DNA of 64,000 nt. It comes from Lewinellaceae bacterium (GTDB taxonomy: Bacteria > Bacteroidota > Bacteroidia > Chitinophagales > Saprospiraceae). The position numbers and the translations under genes are program-made. The notes beneath the pieces were generated by a model. The model searched no databases. It was not told the DNA's origin and saw nothing but the letters and a program-made list of their open reading frames with translations. Numbering within the stretch: position 1 is the first letter of the stretch; each line of letters opens with the position of its first letter. The stretch spans positions 906,843 to 970,842 of the forward strand of contig JACJYI010000002.1 of the NCBI GenBank assembly GCA_020636225.1. Direction: 5' to 3'. Positions 8,401 through 16,133 of the stretch are shown here, piece by piece.

Positions 8401-11113
8401 CTATGACGACTCCAGTCCGGCCAACCAGGATGCCCGGTATTTTGCCTTTTCTACCGACCAGGAGACTTATGCACCAGGAGAGGACATCAAGATCCAGCTG
8501 CCCGGTGCCAATGCCGGCAGGGCCCTGATCAGTGTCGAGTCGGGTTCCGGTATCCTGGAAGCCCACCTGGTCAATCTCCAACCCAACCAGACCCTCTACA
8601 AGCTGAAGGTCCGCAAGGAGATGCTGCCCAACGTCTACCTCCATGTGGCCATGCTCCAGCCTCATGATCTGGTGGGGAATGACCTCCCCTTGCGACTGTA
8701 CAGCATCCGGTCCATCCAGGTGCAGGATCCCGATTCCAGGCTACAACCCGAGCTGACCGTGCCGGCCGAGATGCGTCCGGATCAACCGTATGCCATCAAG
8801 GTAAAGGAAGCCAAAGGCAAGACCATGTCCTACACCCTGGCCCTGGTCGATGAAGGGCTGCTGGACCTCACCCATTTCCCGACACCGGATCCCCATGCCC
8901 GTCTGTTCAGCAAGCAGGCGTTGGGGGTACAGACCTGGGACGTGTACGACCAGGTTCTCGGGGGCTTTGGCGGCGAGCTCCGGCGGATCGTGGCCATCGG
9001 TGGGGATGGTGCGGGTGCCCGGCCGGACGGAAGTCCGAAAGCCAACCGGTTCAAGCCAGCCATTGTCCATCTCGGCCCCTTTACCCTCAAGGGCGGCCGA
9101 ACGGCCAGCCACCAGGTGACCATCCCCAATTATGTCGGCAGTGTGCGATGCATGGTGGTGGCCGCCGCGGATGGGGCCTACGGCTCGACCGAGAAGACCA
9201 TTCCGGTGCGGAAACCCCTGATGGTCCAGGCCACCCTGCCCAGGGTGCTGGGCATCCGGGAATCCCTGGATATCCCGATCACCGTATTTGCCATGGAACC
9301 TTCGGTCCGCAAGGTCGAGGTGACCATCACCGAAAGCAGCCGTCTGGTCCAGCTGGGAGCGTCCAACAAGAGTACGCTGACCTTCACCCGGCCGGATGAG
9401 CAGCAAGTATCCATTCCCGTCAAGGTGTCCGATCGTTCGGGAGTCGCCCGATTCCGGATCGAGGCCCGAAGCAACAACGAGGTAGCAGTCCAGGAGATCG
9501 AGGTCGAGATCCGCAACCCCAACCCGCTGCAGACCCTGACGCATACCGCCTTGCTGCGCCCCGGCGAATCGACCACGTTTGAGGTTCCCCTGGCGGGCAC
9601 ACCCGGTACGAATACCGCCCGGCTGGAGGGATTCGCCCTCCCCCCTGCTGATGTGACCCGCCACCTCAACGACCTGATGAACTACCCGTATGGCTGCCTC
9701 GAGCAGACCACCTCCAAGGCCCTCCCCCTCCTGTACCTTTCCCGATTGACCCCGGTTCCCGATGCTGCTGCCCGGGATATCCGCGACCGCGTTGAGGGCG
9801 CCATCCAGCGGATCCTCTCCCTGAAAGATGGTTCCGGACATATTGCCTACTGGCCCAATGGCCAGTACCAGCATCCCTGGAGTGAGATCTATGCCGCCCT
9901 GTTCCTGAATCTGGCCAAAAAGGAAGGATACACCGTGCCGGAAAGCCAGCTGAAATCCATCATGACCACCCAAAAGCGGATGGCCAATGAATGGTCATCC
10001 ACCCAGAAAGCGCTTTTAGATTATGGGCAATACACCTCTTCCCTGCAAGCCTTCCGCCTCTTCATGCTGGCCGTGGCCGGAGAACCCCAACTCGGGGCCA
10101 TGAACCGGTTCAGGGAAGTACCGGGTCGTCGTAACCTGGACAATTGGCTGTTGGCAGCTGCCTATGCCCGGGCCGGCCAGGAACAGGTCGGCAAACGAAT
10201 CGCTGCGTCCCTGGATCGGTCTGTCTCGGTATATCGGGACAGCCGGACAACCTTTGGATCCGACGTCCTCGACCTGGGCATCATGGTCATTGCCCTGCTA
10301 GACCTTCAGGACCGGTCGCGGGCATTCCCTGTCCTCAAGACCCTGGCCGAACGCATGAATTCCAGTCGCTGGTATTCGACCCAATCCGTGGCATTCGGGT
10401 TGTGGGCGTATGCGACCTATGCCGCTTCCCAACCGGAGCAGGGTAACCCTTCCCTGACCTGGGAACTGGCCAACGGTACCCGCAAGCAGGAAGCCTCCAA
10501 TCTGCAGATGATCCGGGTGGACCTCCAGCCATCCCTGGTCCAGAACAAGCCCCTGACAGTCACCAACACCTCCCGGGCGGATCTCTATGTCCAGCTGTCC
10601 CTCACGGGTCGACCCGACCTGGGTCAGGAAGTGGCGGCAGCGAACGGGATCGACCTGAGGATCGACTACCAGCTGGCCAATGGCCAACCGGTGCGGATCG
10701 ACCAGATCCCCCGGGGTACTGATTTCCTGGCTGTTGCCACCCTGACCAATACCCTCGGGTCCGGAGAAGCCATTTCCGAGGTCGCCCTCAGTCAGATCAT
10801 CCCCGCCGGCTGGGAGATCCGCAACCTGCGCATGGATCCGGGACAGGTCAACCAGGTCAAGCAGAGCTATTCGAAATACCAGGACATCCGGGACGACCGG
10901 ATGGACAGCTTCTTCGACCTCAGGTCCGGTCGCGATGACAAAGGACGGAAACCGACCCAGACCTATGTCCTCGCCCTGACCGCCTCCTACCCCGGACGAT
11001 ACTACCTACCCGCCCAGAAAGCGGAGGCCATGTATGATCCGAGTCTGCAGGCCATTATTCCGGGGAAGTGGGTCACGGTGCTGGATCCGCAGGATTGGAC
11101 AGATAAGAACTGA
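5495..11113 (+). CDS. Bacterial alpha-2-macroglobulin lipoprotein with thioester motif
   Basis: A 1872-residue envelope protein of the bacterial alpha-2-macroglobulin family, thought to trap and inhibit attacking proteases by covalent coupling. The N-terminus MSLPSRLLLLATLSILAACSN is a lipoprotein signal with lipobox LAAC (Cys20). Many beta-sandwich macroglobulin domains follow; GLRGYPYAERGVWRPGDSL and the YTLALVDEGLLDLT/TWDVYD region are family landmarks. The thioester sequence YGCLEQ is intact with Cys1401, followed by an alpha/alpha-barrel-like helical domain. Length suits the YfhM-like large type. In many bacteria the partner is penicillin-binding protein PbpC; none is next to it here. 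Codon use matches neighbouring core genes. Confidence 0.93.
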   Translation: MSLPSRLLLLATLSILAACSNSLDRVSDPDDFEAYISAFSGPVIARTSPILVTFTAPYGEGRESKPVQGDLFVFQPGISGVASWEDAYTLKFTPKDPLPSGKSYQAAVRLNQLVKGLPDSLQMFRFALRVKDQFLRMDIEDLTIPDASKPDNFELSGVLHTNDMAAAEDVEAAFAVAGIPGKVNLAWSHDPAGMNHHFTLSDIPRQANDHEIRLSFSGKPLSLDQSGEEVIVIPGQASFRVARMRIEQGSQSIIHLAFSHLLRTDQDLTGKIFIRERPGIEPRFVINGNQVTGYLPERLDGIFHLEVTTGVVDQGGRKLTQPYSARTSFTQVPPQVRLVGNGMILPRSEALYFPFEAVNLDAVQVEVFKIYQGNILQFLQVNNLDGNYELQRVGKLIASEKVDLSSLNPEGNQFEWVRYALDLATFIERDPQAIYQVRIGFWPEFSTYACPEEYMSTNEITEEPDGESEEWYGDTSEPESMMDAYWGPYGYRSDYSWENRDNPCAPEYYNADRFVSRNVLASDLGLTVKMTEGLGVLALVTDLRTTDPVSGAEVTFYDPQLQKIQSVRTDDRGLFLGQLKARPEVAVVRTKQSSGYLVLRQNESLSSSDFETSGDPVQKGLRGYPYAERGVWRPGDSLFLNLILHDPDHTLPATYPVTLELYDPRGRLVDKVVNARPEGRIYSYPIRTNPDAPTGSWHAKYLAGGAVFHQYLRVETIKPNRLKLKLDFARKRLSIQDEPVQATLKAEWLHGAPVKQQEAQIEARPMAIRTGFKGFEAFTFYQADQPTPSFSEFVWAKGQTDERGQLAIRGKRLLSEQQLPGRLRIDFKFRVNEPGGGFSQDFTSIEYDPYTSYCGVSIPRNAYGAPSFAPDEKVTLTFACVNTDGQPIAGRKLTVKKIRKEWRWWWERYRDNRMDYNQQEGQLAEEEQTVTTDRQGKAQWKLSFSEFARYKIEVIDPISGHSASDHIYIYDDSSPANQDARYFAFSTDQETYAPGEDIKIQLPGANAGRALISVESGSGILEAHLVNLQPNQTLYKLKVRKEMLPNVYLHVAMLQPHDLVGNDLPLRLYSIRSIQVQDPDSRLQPELTVPAEMRPDQPYAIKVKEAKGKTMSYTLALVDEGLLDLTHFPTPDPHARLFSKQALGVQTWDVYDQVLGGFGGELRRIVAIGGDGAGARPDGSPKANRFKPAIVHLGPFTLKGGRTASHQVTIPNYVGSVRCMVVAAADGAYGSTEKTIPVRKPLMVQATLPRVLGIRESLDIPITVFAMEPSVRKVEVTITESSRLVQLGASNKSTLTFTRPDEQQVSIPVKVSDRSGVARFRIEARSNNEVAVQEIEVEIRNPNPLQTLTHTALLRPGESTTFEVPLAGTPGTNTARLEGFALPPADVTRHLNDLMNYPYGCLEQTTSKALPLLYLSRLTPVPDAAARDIRDRVEGAIQRILSLKDGSGHIAYWPNGQYQHPWSEIYAALFLNLAKKEGYTVPESQLKSIMTTQKRMANEWSSTQKALLDYGQYTSSLQAFRLFMLAVAGEPQLGAMNRFREVPGRRNLDNWLLAAAYARAGQEQVGKRIAASLDRSVSVYRDSRTTFGSDVLDLGIMVIALLDLQDRSRAFPVLKTLAERMNSSRWYSTQSVAFGLWAYATYAASQPEQGNPSLTWELANGTRKQEASNLQMIRVDLQPSLVQNKPLTVTNTSRADLYVQLSLTGRPDLGQEVAAANGIDLRIDYQLANGQPVRIDQIPRGTDFLAVATLTNTLGSGEAISEVALSQIIPAGWEIRNLRMDPGQVNQVKQSYSKYQDIRDDRMDSFFDLRSGRDDKGRKPTQTYVLALTASYPGRYYLPAQKAEAMYDPSLQAIIPGKWVTVLDPQDWTDKN

Positions 11114-11220
11114 GGCAATCCAAAGATGAATCGCAATTTAGCACAGCACTCTGTTATTCGTTCTGGTCAAATGGAAAATGAACTGAATGTCTTTTGCTCG
11201 AACGATATCTGCTCCTTAAA

Positions 11221-11463
11221 TCACTCTCTGGAATCCGTCGATGGGGGGATGGGCACCCCACTTTTATTTTGGATGTTCATGGTGAGACGGAGCAGAATGC
11301 CGTCGATCAACCATTTTTCGATCCTGGCCCCCACATCCTTGACGGAGAAGGAGGCCATGGCGTAATTCTTGGCGGCCCGAAAACCGGAGAACAGAAGAAA
11401 GGCGATGCCTTCCAGAATGATGATCAAGGTGGGTGATAGGCCCGAGGATTTGCGAGATGCCAT
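11221..11463 (-). CDS. Small hypothetical membrane-anchored protein
   Basis: An 80-residue reading frame with a hydrophobic N-terminal segment (roughly residues 10-27, SPTLIIILEGIAFLLFSGF) followed by a soluble part including LIDGILLRLTMNIQNKSG. That part has the alternating pattern of an LEA-like beta-sandwich, a type seen in Bacteroidota phage-associated proteins, but it stops where more strands would be expected, so the gene may be a truncated remnant. It sits just downstream, in minus-strand order, of one copy of the cassette-flanking repeat. Function unknown. Confidence 0.4.
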   Translation of the reverse strand: MASRKSSGLSPTLIIILEGIAFLLFSGFRAAKNYAMASFSVKDVGARIEKWLIDGILLRLTMNIQNKSGVPIPPSTDSRE

Positions 11464-11481
11464 GCGATATGGTCAGACTGG

Positions 11482-11588
11482 GTCAGCAAAATGGCATCTG
11501 ATCATATTACACTGTCCGATATGTGACATTGATGGCCGTTAACCTCGATGATGGCCGAAGATGGACAAAGAAAAAGCCCACCAAACTA
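11482..11588. repeat. Cassette-flanking direct repeat, copy 1
   Basis: Diverged direct repeat of 13280-13384, roughly 70% alike by eye. Shared blocks are CAGC...CATCTGATC-TAT, CACTGTCCG-like, TGACA, and the strongly conserved CAAAGAAAAAGCCCACCAA. It lies 36 bases beyond the stop of the 177-residue protein gene in minus-strand order. On the minus strand it begins TTGGTGGGCTTTTTC. Confidence 0.65.
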
Positions 11589-11623
11589 TATTTGTGAACT
11601 TTAAACCTTTTGTGATTTTTAGA

Positions 11624-12157
11624 CTAGGACAGTTTCTCGAGCTCCCTTTTTTGAAGTTGTTCTGTTCTGATGGTCCCTCTGAACCAACAGATTAATCCTA
11701 TAGGAGTAAATATCAGCCCTAACCAAAAAAACAGACTTTCAAACTTTTTGAAGGCCATAATATGCCTTTTCAAAATTTTAATTCGCTCTTTTTTATAGAC
11801 TAACTGTGTCTTCTTTTCCTCAATTTCCTTCAGCATTTCCTTGGTGGAATCAAAAGCTGTATTATACCTGTCTTGAATTCGAAACTTTTCCTCCATTGGC
11901 CGATTCTTCTTTTTAGGATCAGACAATGCGGCCAGGGTTGACTTTGTTAACTCTTGGAGGTCTTCTACTGCCTTTTCTAATTGTACTTTCTGTTGATTCA
12001 AAAGCGTTACTTCTTCGTTGTATGTATTGACTTCAAGCTCCAAAGCTTGTCTCTTCTCCAACGGATATACAAAAGAGAACGCAAGCATGAAGATTCCTCC
12101 TAAGAAGAGAAACTTATATAAGTTATCAGAACTTGGAAATAAGCTGGCTAATTCCAT
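11624..12157 (-). CDS. Coiled-coil protein with two membrane segments
   Basis: A 177-residue protein not matched to a named family. It has a membrane segment at residues 14-32, a Glu/Lys/Leu-rich coiled coil (about 36-72 and 103-130), and a second membrane segment at 141-159 ending in a basic tail. This gives a hairpin topology with both ends on the same side of the membrane and a long coiled-coil loop. The start ATG is one base after the stop of the upstream gene, so the two are surely co-transcribed. The AT-rich composition differs sharply from the GC-rich core genes, suggesting acquisition. A membrane effector partnered with the upstream PUA-like protein is possible but unproven. Confidence 0.75.
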   Translation of the reverse strand: MELASLFPSSDNLYKFLFLGGIFMLAFSFVYPLEKRQALELEVNTYNEEVTLLNQQKVQLEKAVEDLQELTKSTLAALSDPKKKNRPMEEKFRIQDRYNTAFDSTKEMLKEIEEKKTQLVYKKERIKILKRHIMAFKKFESLFFWLGLIFTPIGLICWFRGTIRTEQLQKRELEKLS

Positions 12158-12158
12158 A

Positions 12159-13082
12159 CTAGAATGAATTTATCTTTGTATGGTCGGCTTGCATCGAATC
12201 AAAAGCATTGTGGATTTTTTGCAATGAATCTGGATTCTCTTGAACAAGAACTTCAAGCTCTGCTTTGTCTTCAATGTTCACCTCATCAGCACCGCACGCA
12301 CTGATTGCCAATGTTGCAGCAAGTAATATCAATGTTTTTCCAGAGGGTAGTTTGATCTCAACAGATCCAGGAGATTGTAAGTTTAGTCTGATTTCACTCT
12401 GTCCGATATCTTCGCCAAGTTGAAATTTAACATTGAGCTCCGACATTAGATCTTTAATACCCGTTAAGAGGTCAATTAAAGAATCAATATTCACACCATC
12501 GTGTGATAAAAAGTCTAGGATGAAGTGTGCATTGTCATCCTTTATGTATAAATACCTGATAACATTATCAATGTAATTGGCATATGCATCTACGTTGCTG
12601 ATTGTGTGCCTGGAATTCTTTACCTGGTAAAACATAGGATCTAACCGATGAGTGTTCTCAACAGTAATCCAGTTAATCTTTCTCCTTTTATAGAAAGGAC
12701 AATCCTTATCATTGTTCTCAATATAAACATAGGCATCGGCCACTTCCCCAAAAGCAAATCGAGAAGATCCTCTACTAGGGATGATAACAATGTCACCCTT
12801 TCTCAAGTCTTTAAACCGGACTATCTTATTGTAGACATCTGATACCTTTCTCTTACCCTCAGTTGTTCCAGTATTAACATTTTCAATTATAGCAATTTTC
12901 GCCTTGACTTCGAATTCTGATTTTGTTTGCAAGTCCTCCATTGTGATTGGATTCCAACCAATACCAATGTAATTGCCATCGACAAAATACTGGAAGTACT
13001 CTCCGTCATTCGTCCGAACGAACCAATACTGGGTATCTTTTGAAATCTCGGAAACCTTCTTTACAAGCTCATCAACCAACAT
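12159..13082 (-). CDS. PUA/EVE-like domain protein with C-terminal membrane segment
   Basis: A 307-residue protein. Residues 18-150 resemble the PUA/EVE-like N-terminal domain seen on Mrr-type restriction enzymes and related defence proteins: YWFVRTNDGEYFQYFVDGNYIGIGWN, then DLRKGDIVIIPSRGSSRFAFGEV and a Tyr-rich strand. Such domains often sense modified bases or nucleotides. Residues 160-235 are helical. Residues 249-263 (TLILLAATLAISACG) form a hydrophobic segment, so the protein is probably membrane-attached; an internal lipoprotein signal is unlikely. There is no nuclease domain. It is first in a two-gene AT-rich operon with the coiled-coil membrane protein. The domain assignment is by pattern only. 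Confidence 0.7.
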   Translation of the reverse strand: MLVDELVKKVSEISKDTQYWFVRTNDGEYFQYFVDGNYIGIGWNPITMEDLQTKSEFEVKAKIAIIENVNTGTTEGKRKVSDVYNKIVRFKDLRKGDIVIIPSRGSSRFAFGEVADAYVYIENNDKDCPFYKRRKINWITVENTHRLDPMFYQVKNSRHTISNVDAYANYIDNVIRYLYIKDDNAHFILDFLSHDGVNIDSLIDLLTGIKDLMSELNVKFQLGEDIGQSEIRLNLQSPGSVEIKLPSGKTLILLAATLAISACGADEVNIEDKAELEVLVQENPDSLQKIHNAFDSMQADHTKINSF

Positions 13083-13279
13083 GTCAGATCAATTTGGGGA
13101 ATAAAGCACCAATGAAAGTTAAGCTAAATGCTGGCAATAGCTGCCTTTTCAGCTGACAAAAATGTTAAACTCTCACAAGGATCTGATATCCTAAACGTTA
13201 CAAGTTGAAATAAGTTTCATATATAGAAAACTTAACTCTCCCTGTCAAAAGTAATAAGATGGCCATATATCTTCAATAG

Positions 13280-13384
13280 GCCAGCCCATTTGACACCTGA
13301 TCGTATAGCACTATCCGTGACAATAATTGCAGATTAGGGCAGTTGGAGGCCAAAGAAGGGCAAAGAAAAAGCCCCACCAATAGA
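13280..13384. repeat. Cassette-flanking direct repeat, copy 2
   Basis: Second copy of the repeat at 11482-11588, on the upstream side of the two-gene operon and ~50 bases beyond the stop of the next minus-strand reading frame (13437). Together the copies bracket about 1.7 kb. The conserved end contains CAAAGAAAAAGCCCCACCAA. Confidence 0.65.
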
Positions 13385-13436
13385 TTCTGCAGGGCTGACG
13401 ATGAAAACGACTATCAGAATACAGCTGAGGTTAAGT

Positions 13437-13544
13437 TCATTTTTGCTGCCTGAATAGAATGATGAAGAATACAATGATCGCTACCACAAGAGCGCATCCA
13501 GGCAGTGGATCGCCACAATCTGGATGATCGTCGGTCCAATGCAT
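13437..13544 (-). CDS. Miniprotein with one membrane segment (possible gene remnant)
   Basis: A 35-residue frame starting MHWTDDHPDCGDPLPG and ending with a strong membrane segment (ALVVAIIVFFIILF) and RQQK. Coding-looking sequence continues upstream in the same frame (about 25 more residues, EQIIEALCRGNSLPGG...) to a stop, without an ATG. It may therefore be the end of a broken longer gene. Holin-like size, but function unknown. Confidence 0.35.
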   Translation of the reverse strand: MHWTDDHPDCGDPLPGCALVVAIIVFFIILFRQQK

Positions 13545-13645
13545 GTGGGTGTATGGTCGTACTGTGGCCCCACCTGGCAGACTATTCCCCCGGCACAGAG
13601 CCTCAATGATCTGCTCGCCAGTTCAGCCTTGGAAGTGATTGGCAT

Positions 13646-13945
13646 CTACCTGGACGTGGATGAGGATGTTGCGCTAGGTCTTGGCTTCTCATTTCTCATT
13701 TGCTCCCGGACATCCCTGGCACCGTTGGGCGCGGTAGCTGTGAAGTTGATCAGGCACCGGCCACAAATCACCTTCTGGATGCTAGCGGCCCACATGGAGG
13801 TTCGGTTGATGTGCTCTCGGGCTTCATCCGGGCTATTAAAAACCGATACCTCCACCGTGGCTGGATGATGGCTGTAGGGCTTGCCACAGTCGGTGCAGTA
13901 CACCTCCATGACAGTTTTTTTCCGATAGGCTACCAGGTCAGACAT
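13646..13945 (-). CDS. Small zinc-ribbon-like hypothetical protein
   Basis: A 99-residue frame with CTDCGKPYSHHP near residue 17 and VICGRCL near residue 59: two Cys pairs of CxxC form that could hold one zinc ion. The chosen ATG lies in ATGTCTGA, overlapping the stop of the preceding frame. The Ser/Thr-rich end looks out of character and a coding-like continuation exists in another frame, so the gene may be frameshifted near its 3' end. It sits in a row of short, overlapping, mostly broken minus-strand frames. Confidence 0.45.
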   Translation of the reverse strand: MSDLVAYRKKTVMEVYCTDCGKPYSHHPATVEVSVFNSPDEAREHINRTSMWAASIQKVICGRCLINFTATAPNGARDVREQMRNEKPRPSATSSSTSR

Positions 13946-14128
13946 TGCCCAGGAGCTTTTGCAGGGTCCAATAGATACGGAGACGGATGCGGCCATACCA
14001 GGTCAGTGGCGGCATGTCCTCGGTGCGGAGCAGCTGGACCCCGATCCCGATCCGGATCTGAAGAGGCGGGTCGCTTCTCGTCTGGATGGAATGGATCCAC
14101 CTGTCTCTTGTGAATGCCCGTTAGGCAT
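13938..14128 (-). pseudogene. Frameshifted small gene remnant
   Basis: An ATG at 14128 opens a frame reading MPNGHSQETGGSIPSRREAT, but the coding-like continuation (QIRIGIGVQLLRTEDM, then WYGRIRLRIYWTLQKLLGNV) is in a different frame and ends at 13938, overlapping the zinc-ribbon ATG. The likely shift lies in the GATCCGGATCGGGATCGGG stretch near 14045-14060. Function unknown. Confidence 0.4.
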
Positions 14129-14162
14129 AAGGAAGGATCAATACTTCCTTGGCTGTCTGGAA

Positions 14163-14508
14163 TCACTCCCCGGCAATGGTGATCTGACTCAGATAGGTGA
14201 TCTGTTGTGTTCCTGCCGGGTCGGATGCCTTCCGAGGCGCAAACTTGAAGTGGGTGATCTGCTCAAAGACGATCTTTGGCAGATTCGTGGGCTTCGTTTT
14301 CAATTTGGAGTACTTCGATAATGTTCAGGGTCGTGATCCGGTCGAACTCACTGAGCTAGTTGTACTGTTCCTCTGAGATCCCGATTCGAATAAGGACTTC
14401 GGGCGTGAAGAACTTCCTACTTAGCTTTTTGTAGTTCGGCTCTGATCGACCAGGTGGCCAGCAATCCAGAATCTGGGCTGGATCGCTCTTAGTGAGCGTG
14501 ATCTGCAT
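14163..14508 (-). pseudogene. Small gene with in-frame stop and frameshift
   Basis: ATG at 14508 begins MQITLTKSDPAQILDC; the reading continues ...FTPEVLIRIGISEEQYN, meets a TAG near 14359, resumes with LSEFDRITTLNIIEVLQIEN, shifts frame near 14300 and ends NLPKIVFEQITHFKFAPRKA...ITIAGE at 14163. The sequence between lesions keeps clear coding character, so inactivation looks fairly recent. Family not recognised. Confidence 0.5.
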
Positions 14509-14690
14509 AATACGAAAGGTGGACCGGCCCTCCCTTCCCTGTTCCGGTCAGGCACTGGATGAACCGGTGCTTTTTGATCCCACTTTTGATTCCATATCCT
14601 TCAATGGTGACAGAAAAATGACCCTCCAAACCTATGGACGATCACCTGCCGACCCAAGAAAAACCTCTTGAAAACGACCTATATGCATTT
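14489..14690 (-). pseudogene. Frameshifted small gene remnant
   Basis: The minus strand shows coding-like text GHFSVTIEGYGIKSGIKKHR and FIQCLTGTGKGGPVHLSYYA ending at 14489 and overlapping the next ATG at 14508. Upstream, matching text lies in other frames without a usable start. It is probably the first member of the broken small-gene row. Confidence 0.4.
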
Positions 14691-14718
14691 TCATCAAGTC
14701 ATGGCGTTCAAGCCGCTA

Positions 14719-15087
14719 TCAATTGAATATCAATTCTGTAAAGGATGTGTGGCACATCTGTGGGAGATGTGTTTGAGATGGTGTGTATAGGGAGGTGTTC
14801 CAGGTAGCCCTCTTCTGGGTCGGCGTCCTGGGTGCATTGAAAGCAGGGCCGGGCAGAAACCCGGCCCTGTAGGCCATCAGATACGCATGTACTTGCCTGG
14901 AGGCCAGTACATTCATCGTGGCTTTGGGAGGTTGAGTTGTATGAATTTCATACCGCAATGGTCCGATCTCTGGGTGCTCCGGAGTAGGACAAGAAGGAAA
15001 TCCAGTATTTACAGTAGTTTCAGGGCTTTCATGCCTGAATGGGTGTGCTTACCAACCCAACAACACCCCCAATACTTGAACCTGGCC
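14719..15087. other. Spacer without a supported gene
   Basis: A 79-codon minus-strand frame (14719-14958) exists but its composition (many His, Thr, Pro; no clear domain) does not persuade me that it is a gene. Nothing else is visible up to the TGACGCA array. Confidence 0.4.
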
Positions 15088-15093
15088 ATTTTT

Positions 15094-15324
15094 TTGACAT
15101 TCTGACGCAATAGGCCCTATCAATATGAATATCAATTATTTACGTTGCGCCAGTTTTGCGTCAATGCGTCAATTGGATCTGACGTATCGAAGGCAAGGTT
15201 GACGCACGCACCGTCAACGATTTTGCCATCAATTTTGACATTCTGACGCACATTGACGCATAAGTTGACGCAAAGGAAATCCAGTGATAGCAAGGGTTTT
15301 AGGGTAATTGCGTCAGAATGTCAA
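15094..15324. repeat. TGACGCA-motif array bounded by perfect 18-bp inverted repeats
   Basis: TTGACATTCTGACGCAAT at 15094-15111 recurs exactly, inverted, at 15307-15324, and a 16-base direct copy is at 15235-15250. The heptamer TGACGCA occurs eight times in the 230 bases: forward at 15103, 15200, 15244, 15254, 15266 and reverse at 15157, 15165, 15309. Runs of T/A flank the ends. This resembles iterons of a replication origin, a set of protein-binding sites, or the ends of a small non-autonomous element. Confidence 0.8.
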
Positions 15325-15432
15325 CTTTTTTAACTATTCTTATTAGCTGTGGTATAGTGAAATTATTAGTAGTTTAGAATCACTATAGATGAAATCATTT
15401 TTTTCAAGATCAGGTAATTCTTTGCAATTGCA

Positions 15433-15738
15433 ATGCCCAGAAGAGTTAACATTGACTTTGACAAATATGTCCTGTATGTAGATACAGTAAGAGACTATCC
15501 AGTTGCTATTGACTTTGATGAGCATAGGCGAATCCAAAGTTTGAGTGCCGCATGGCAAAGCATTGAAAGCATTCCGGAGGAAGAATTCGTTGAAGGAATA
15601 ATCCTCCATTTGAATGAATCAACGCAGGCATATGAAATAATGAATCCAGTGAAAATCTCCTTTAAGGTTGTTGATATGAAAGAGGCGGCGACTACTAATT
15701 CTTGGGATGACTTCTCACGAAGCACGCCTTTATCTTAA
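15433..15738 (+). CDS. Small acidic hypothetical protein
   Basis: A 101-residue acidic protein beginning MPRRVNIDFDKYVLYVDTVR, with no membrane segment or known motif. It starts ~110 bases after the TGACGCA array. An overlapping opposite frame (15343-15609) has unlikely composition (Cys/Ser/Tyr-rich), so the plus strand is preferred. The AT-rich composition marks it as accessory. Function unknown. Confidence 0.5.
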   Translation: MPRRVNIDFDKYVLYVDTVRDYPVAIDFDEHRRIQSLSAAWQSIESIPEEEFVEGIILHLNESTQAYEIMNPVKISFKVVDMKEAATTNSWDDFSRSTPLS

Positions 15739-15740
15739 AA

Positions 15741-16010
15741 TCAATAATTCTTTAACCAATGTCTGGCATCCCTATCAAAAATATCGTCTATAACTAAAAG
15801 GTACTCCTCACTCCCCGACCTCACCCTCCCAGTACTATCCGCTCCGGGATTGAAATCCAATCCAGCATACTCGCAATAGGCTTTCACCTTGGCTTTGAAG
15901 GTGTTCCCCCTGACGTACTTGCGCTCCATGGGTGCCAGCAAGCAGGATTCATCCATGGCCAAACCATTGTGGACGGCATGGTAGATCTTGGCTGCCTGCT
16001 TGGTTTCCAT
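15741..16010 (-). CDS. Small hypothetical protein
   Basis: An 89-residue soluble frame, METKQAAKIYHAVHNGLAMD... ending DDIFDRDARHWLKNY, converging tail-to-tail with the 15433-15738 gene with a 2-base gap. It has the composition of a real protein but no recognised family. The N-terminus may be shortened. Function unknown. Confidence 0.5.
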   Translation of the reverse strand: METKQAAKIYHAVHNGLAMDESCLLAPMERKYVRGNTFKAKVKAYCEYAGLDFNPGADSTGRVRSGSEEYLLVIDDIFDRDARHWLKNY

Positions 16011-16133
16011 GAATTCCTAGAACTCCTCTCCCATCATTCATGCGAAAATTACAATCCAAGTGGTCCCAATTGAATAGAAAGGTCTCCCCTAAGTGCCGGA
16101 CGATACCCGATCGATCATGATCAATCGCTGGCT

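Noticed and set aside
6896..8665. 589-codon minus-strand frame inside the alpha-2-macroglobulin gene
   Set aside because: The opposite frame carries conserved macroglobulin domains; the long antisense frame results from GC-rich codon bias.
8741..9973. 410-codon minus-strand frame inside the alpha-2-macroglobulin gene
   Set aside because: Same antisense effect; no motifs or start context.
11482..13384. Integron attC sites around the two-gene cassette
   Set aside because: The flanking repeats lack a convincing pair of attC core sites and no integron integrase is seen.
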